A DNA stretch of 64,000 nt from Litoditis marina (taxonomy: Eukaryota > Nematoda > Chromadorea > Rhabditida > Rhabditidae). Both the position numbers and the translations under genes were made by a program. Position 1 is the stretch's first letter. Each line of letters begins with the position of its first letter. The notes under the pieces are model-generated. The model did no database searches and was not told the origin of the DNA. It saw nothing but the letters and a program-made list of their open reading frames with translations. The stretch is taken from positions 8,637,060-8,701,059 of the forward strand of contig OZ038434.1 in assembly GCA_964036275.1 (NCBI GenBank), written 5' to 3'. Positions 59,620-64,000 of the stretch are shown here, piece after piece.

Positions 59620-61602
59620 ATGTGGTTTCTGATGGTCCTTTCTGCAACTTTTCTACTGGCTGAAGGAACTCAATGTCGCCCGAGAGAGATACTGGACGAC
59701 AAGCTGAACATGTGAGTTGGTTCAACAACAAATTGTTGTTGTGAGAAGAATTTCCTAGTTATTCTTATACTAGAAGTAAAATGAATAGACACGTGAAGCA
59801 AGCATTCTAATGAGAAATCGTGCACTTTTCAATTGCACGTTTCGGAGTTCTGCTGTGTTTAACATGTTTCACGTGACTGTGCAATTGACTCACAGTATAC
59901 AATATATGGCACTTCAGGATATGTACCTATCAGCATCATGTTATATTTCTATCTTAAACAATTTCATTGCAATCTAACCGCATTTTTCAGCTGTTACTCG
60001 TTCCAACCCATTCCTGCCAACTGGACCAACGCTCGCCACATTTGTGAAATGATTGGTTACGATCTCGTCAGCATTCAAAATGGTTTCCAGAACAATATGT
60101 TGGGAGGTTACTTGAATAATGTTCACTTGTTTTTTCCTTATTAACATTCAAAGTAGTTGTATTTCTGTTCACAAATTTCCTACAAGCTGTTGTAACAACA
60201 AAAAGAGCAAAATCATACCTTACAAGAATTGAGTACTCGAAACTCTCGAACTATAAGTGCGTGATTTTCCCACATGAACTATCTTCTATGTGAGAAAATC
60301 ACGATACAGCAGTGATGTAGAGTGTTTTACATTGGATTCATTTCATAGTTTTCGCTCAATCTCATCTCGACATGACGTACGGGGACTTTTGGACGGGCCT
60401 CGAAGATCCTCACCAGAGCGGGGATTGGTCATGGTCCGATGGATCTGAATCGACGTATAGAAATTGGGATACCGGTTAGTGAGGCCGTTTCGTCATTGTG
60501 ATGTTCTTTTTAGTTTGACTCTTGCTCATTTCCGAGTAACCTCCGAGAGGGGTACTGTGTTTCAAGAGCAAACTACAACATACATCTAATCAATCGTTGT
60601 ACCATAGTGGTAGTTGACGTAAGAAAATTAGGGTGATTGAAGGAAATCTAGTTGTGTTCACGCCTGTTCTACTCAATTTTCATGCGCTTATCAAACTGTA
60701 CAGTTCATTAGTGAATTCACTTGGATTGCTCGTTTCGATCGTTCTATGAAATGTTTATTGAACCCGATGATACGTTGTTAAGCTTATCAGTCTGAGACAT
60801 TCTCAAAAACAATAAAAGATGATGAAATCAATCAATTCTGAGCACTGAAGAACTCCTTTCGATAACAAAATGATTATGAAGTTATTAATATTTTGTCTAA
60901 CATCTTTCTCAAATCGTATTACCCAAAAACATGCTATACTGGTCATTCAGTTTCGTGAAACCTAATCAGCTCTGATGAACGTGTCATTATGTGAAGCATA
61001 CGTGCTATGTTGGATCCACTTTTCATGTTATTTTAATTATGATTTAACTCTTGTTTGATTTATAGCGGAGCCGGCTGCAAATAGATATTGTGTGGCATAC
61101 GGTCTCTCCAGGTCTAGATGGCATTCTGCAGATTGTGCAATATTCAAGTGAGTGTAGAGTTGAACTATTATCCTGTTGTGCTCACCCTGTTAGTTTATAG
61201 TTCAGTTGATCAGAAAAGATTATTAAACACTCAGCTTTGAACTTCTGGGATGTGGAATAGGATACGGGTAGTAGTCATAGCGATAATAATCTTTGACAGC
61301 AGGCATTTAAGCCGTAGGTACCTTCGTTAACAACATTTCATAATCACATCATTCCAATACAACCATAGAAGGACTCTCCGTAACGAGTGGTAGTATCATA
61401 TTGTCAACTCTTGCGGTTAACACACAGATACCGCCGCCTGCGGGATTCGAACCCGCAAGATCTGGATCGACCGCCGAACGCTCACCAATTCATCAGCCGA
61501 CCCCATTCACATAATATCGATTTCAGGCAGTTCGTATGCGCGGGTCTTCCCGATTGGGGTCCAACGACCACATCCTGTCCAGTGTGTCACTGTTCCAATT
61601 GA
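59620..61602 (+). CDS. clec (family member not determined): Secreted single-domain C-type lectin-like protein, 5 exons, 163 aa
   Basis: Exons 59620-59711, 59991-60106, 60349-60474, 61066-61147 and 61527-61602 join in phase to 163 codons plus TGA. Residues 1-18 (MWFLMVLSATFLLAEGTQ) form a signal peptide, and the CTLD fills the rest. It shows NICYSFQPIPANWTNARHIC, the core GDFWTGLEDPHQSGDWSWSD, YRNWDTAEPAANRYC, and the closing DCAIFKQFVC. The four canonical cysteines are present. The calcium-site motifs look degraded: EPA where EPN/QPD is usual, and WHSAD where WND is usual. Classical sugar binding is therefore doubtful. The length is typical for a one-domain nematode CTLD. The C-terminus is cysteine-rich (CPVCHC). 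AATAAA follows 19 bp after the stop. The fourth intron contains a tRNA-like repeat. A role in gut or immune secretion is inference. Confidence 0.9.
59789..59889. repeat. MITE-like palindrome in lectin intron 1
   Basis: The arms ACACGTGAAGCAAG and its near-complement CATGTTTCACGTG enclose a loop with a second palindrome (GTGCACTTTTCAATTGCAC). It belongs to the same family as 42374-42482. Confidence 0.6.
60261..60302. repeat. Short hairpin in lectin intron 2
   Basis: GTGATTTTCCCACAT (60261-60275) pairs with ATGTGAGAAAATCAC (60288-60302) over 15 positions, one of them a mismatch or wobble. The loop is 12 nt. Confidence 0.55.
61433..61504 (-). other. tRNA-like segment in lectin intron 4
   Basis: On the minus strand TCGGCTGATGAATTGGTGA (A-box region) is followed by GCGGGTTCGAATCCCGC, a perfect T-arm with B box. 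The 5' and 3' acceptor halves (AATGGGG and AGGCGGC) do not pair, so it is a tRNA-derived repeat, not an active tRNA gene. It is antisense to the host gene and ends ~22 bp before the last exon. Confidence 0.65.
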
Positions 61603-61620
61603 CGGCCAGACGGAATAATC

Positions 61621-61626
61621 AATAAA
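61621..61626 (+). terminator. Polyadenylation signal of the lectin gene
   Basis: A consensus AATAAA lies 19 bp after the TGA, the usual spacing for the short 3' UTRs of nematode genes. Confidence 0.7.
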
Positions 61627-64000
61627 TATGATACATTCAATGAATATGTTATGAACTCCAACCGATAGTATCAAGAGCGATATAAACGTGAAGAATCACT
61701 GCGAATACGAAAATCAGAAAAAAAGCTCGATTTTCGATTTGACGACCTGTCAAGGCGGGATTCAACTCCGTATTATTTCACTAGTTCTTGTGTTCTATGA
61801 GGAAAAGTCATTGTTGCGAAACTCATTCCGCTTCCGAAGAAAATGTAAATTAAGACAAGGGTAAAGACGGATGGAGGAAGAGTGTTAATTTCGGTCCCTC
61901 TCCGGCTTTATCTCCCTGATTCTAATTCCCAGGAAGACCTTAATGCAGATTACAGAGTGAATGAGATAGCAAATACGGCCAGGCATTATATTCATCCAAG
62001 TGTATCAAAGCTGTTATTTAGCTTTACATATTGATCCAAATCTTCAAAACTAACTTCACGACAATCGCTGTTTCGTGAAACCGATTCAATCCGACATTTC
62101 GGACAGTATTAATACGCATTGCAGCTTGCGGTTAAAAACCATTGCATTTTCAATAGAGTGACAAAGCTTGAAGGAACCAATCGGAAACCCACTAGAGGAG
62201 CTATCATTCTATGCTACCTCTTTTCATAACAACTGTGAATTAGCCTGTGATCTTTCGTCATGCCATCGACCATCGAATCGTAACGTTGCTCGTGACCTTC
62301 CCTTGTGCGCTATTCTTTCTAGCATATGTGTTGATGCTAAATACTTCCAACACTACTTCATCCAATCAAAAGGCAGTGTGTTAGAGGCATCACACAGTAA
62401 TATCTTGACCATAACATTCCAACATGCGCCTCTTCAACAGTAGTGTATTTCTCTGCTCTCACCTTCTGCCGGAACGAAAGTGTCGCGAAATAGTGCGCAA
62501 CGACAGAGACGCAGGATGACATCTAGGTGCCGCGATGTTCCAGCATACGTACCCGAAATACCAAGGGTTCTGCAGTCTACAGTCATAAAATAAGTGATGT
62601 TCAAATACAAATGTTCGCAAAACATACTTCAGTATTCAATAGTTGAATGTTTCAGGAAATGATGTTTTCCTCTTCAATCAAGTTATTTGCTTGTTTCCGC
62701 ACAAAAGTCTTGAACAGATTACACTTGTATTGGAGTTTGTAAGTTAACGATTCTATGACAGAATACGTAATGGGTAAGAAAAACTTTTTGTACTATCCCA
62801 GAATAGATTGATTTTTCCTGAAAGCCTCGCTTTTCATGTAGAGGTAGCGTCACTAGGGCTAAGCTCCCCATACTATAGCACTCGGTATGGCTTCTAAGCT
62901 CATTGCACATTTTTCTGCCCGATTCAGTTTCTATATTGATCTGCTAAATAATGTCAGTTGTGACCGTTTACATTTTTCGTTCTTCTATATACACTTTTTG
63001 AAAGCGGTCGTGGCTGAAAAATCTTGCTATCTACAATCTAGGTTCGTTTCAATCGTGATTGCATAGAGCTCACAGAACACTCGAGAAATCTAAGTTTCCG
63101 TCCAACATTATCTCTACATTATCTCTAGCGTTCGTAGCTCGAGAAGTCTTTTTTTCGGCGGTCCTGCAATGGAATATTGTTTTTCTGACGCAGTGTCATA
63201 GTTTTTGAACAACCTCGCTTGTTCAGTCTGATGGGTGTTGAACGAGAAACCTAAAAACCAGTCTGAGAGAGTCTAGAATGTTTGTATTCATCCACCGGAA
63301 GTATGCGTTATGCGTTCGAGGAATGACTTATTGACAGGAAATCTAACTAAGAGTATGTTGGGATGTAACGACTAATATCGAACTTTTTAATTTTAACGGT
63401 TTCTCGAAAGTGTTATTTCAATATCATTCGCTCAGAAAGCTCACAATACACAGACCAAACAGATTTTGTTCAGATGAACCAATCACCTAAAAGTTCACCT
63501 AAAAGAAAAGAAAAGAAAAATGGCGCACCATTTTTGCGCACCAGCACGCAAATATTGACTACACGTTAATGTTGAATGATTCGGTGCCCCGAAAGCCAAT
63601 ATTCACAACATTCAACAATAAAATTAATGTATTCAATGTAATAACAATTTGTCTCCTTCATTCTTCCGTATTCTTACAACTAAAACACTAAAAAATCCTC
63701 ATGACACCAATGCCTTCATACAATTTAAACAGATGTGAAACATGCATCGGCAGGAATCGTACAGTTTGTTATCATTCATGCTAGATGAATTTTTTCGTAT
63801 GACAGTATACTAAGTTGTGTAACTGGTTTACCTCTCCTTCATCAATTTTATTTTGTTTCCTTTTGTCAGTTATACACTTTCTCGATATTCTTGCCAAATC
63901 GTTCGCAAAGCCATTTTGTTAACTATTCCATACGTATTCAAGCATTATGTAAAAAATGTTTCGAAATATTATAATTATGTTGGTCTCTTCACAACTTTTC
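61627..64000. other. Intergenic sequence, no gene identified
   Basis: Open frames here are short with no splice-phase support. A small palindromic stretch ATGGCGCACCATTTTTGCGC (about 63520-63540) is the only structure I noted. The next gene presumably starts beyond the window. Confidence 0.5.

Noticed and set aside
61433..61504. Functional tRNA gene
   Set aside because: The T-arm and boxes are good, but acceptor halves do not pair and the anticodon arm is poor.
1..64000. CRISPR array
   Set aside because: All arrays have diverged contiguous units with no unique spacers, in a clearly eukaryotic context.

Overview
The window looks like nuclear DNA from a rhabditid nematode, most likely Caenorhabditis or a close relative. 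Introns are short to moderate with (T)TTTCAG acceptors and GTAAGT/GTGAGT-type donors. There is a secreted single-domain C-type lectin gene with GATA sites in its promoter. There is a lysine/glutamate-rich gene ending in a major sperm protein (MSP) fold. The rest is rich in satellites, palindromic MITE-like repeats and tRNA-like segments. I found no bacterial or viral genes.

Left part (1-22.4 kb): a ~170-bp satellite with two interleaved variants is interrupted at 1627/16629 by three head-to-tail copies of a ~3.37-kb non-coding unit. The units start TCTATATTTTATAAAG, end CTAG, and sit in an otherwise continuous satellite sequence. This fits a tandem non-autonomous Helitron-like insertion. The third copy carries a ~4.7-kb array of ~149-bp repeats with a clear 1,339-bp higher-order period. 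Each unit also carries a tRNA-like segment with A- and B-box motifs. Almost every open frame in this part is a shadow of the repeats.

Middle (22.4-38 kb): mostly non-coding. A five-copy, ~0.9-kb degenerate array (24.1-28.5 kb) repeats a minus-strand exon-like block, a 5' splice site and a GGCACGG hairpin. A ~19-bp minisatellite has a 152-bp higher-order period (31.6-32.7 kb). Three double-hairpin copies have covarying stems (34.37-34.86 kb). Several exon-like blocks on the minus strand (28.9-37.4 kb) cannot be assembled with confidence.

Right part (38-64 kb) holds four gene models, each rebuilt from splice sites and reading-frame phase. (1) A 16-exon minus-strand gene (38127-46686) encodes at least 643 residues of Arg/Ser/Pro/Thr-rich, probably nuclear protein. 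(2) A minus-strand KE-rich plus MSP-domain gene (48621-53567) has two frameshifts and one stop, so it is a probable pseudogene. (3) A five-exon minus-strand gene (57353-58975) encodes a small multi-pass membrane protein. (4) A five-exon plus-strand gene (59620-61602) encodes a 163-residue secreted C-type lectin. Between (2) and (3) lies a 1.9-kb transposon with 47-bp perfect terminal inverted repeats (54126-56038) that contains a second, long-armed inverted repeat. The genes show no evident functional link. All gene calls are manual splice models with no transcript support.
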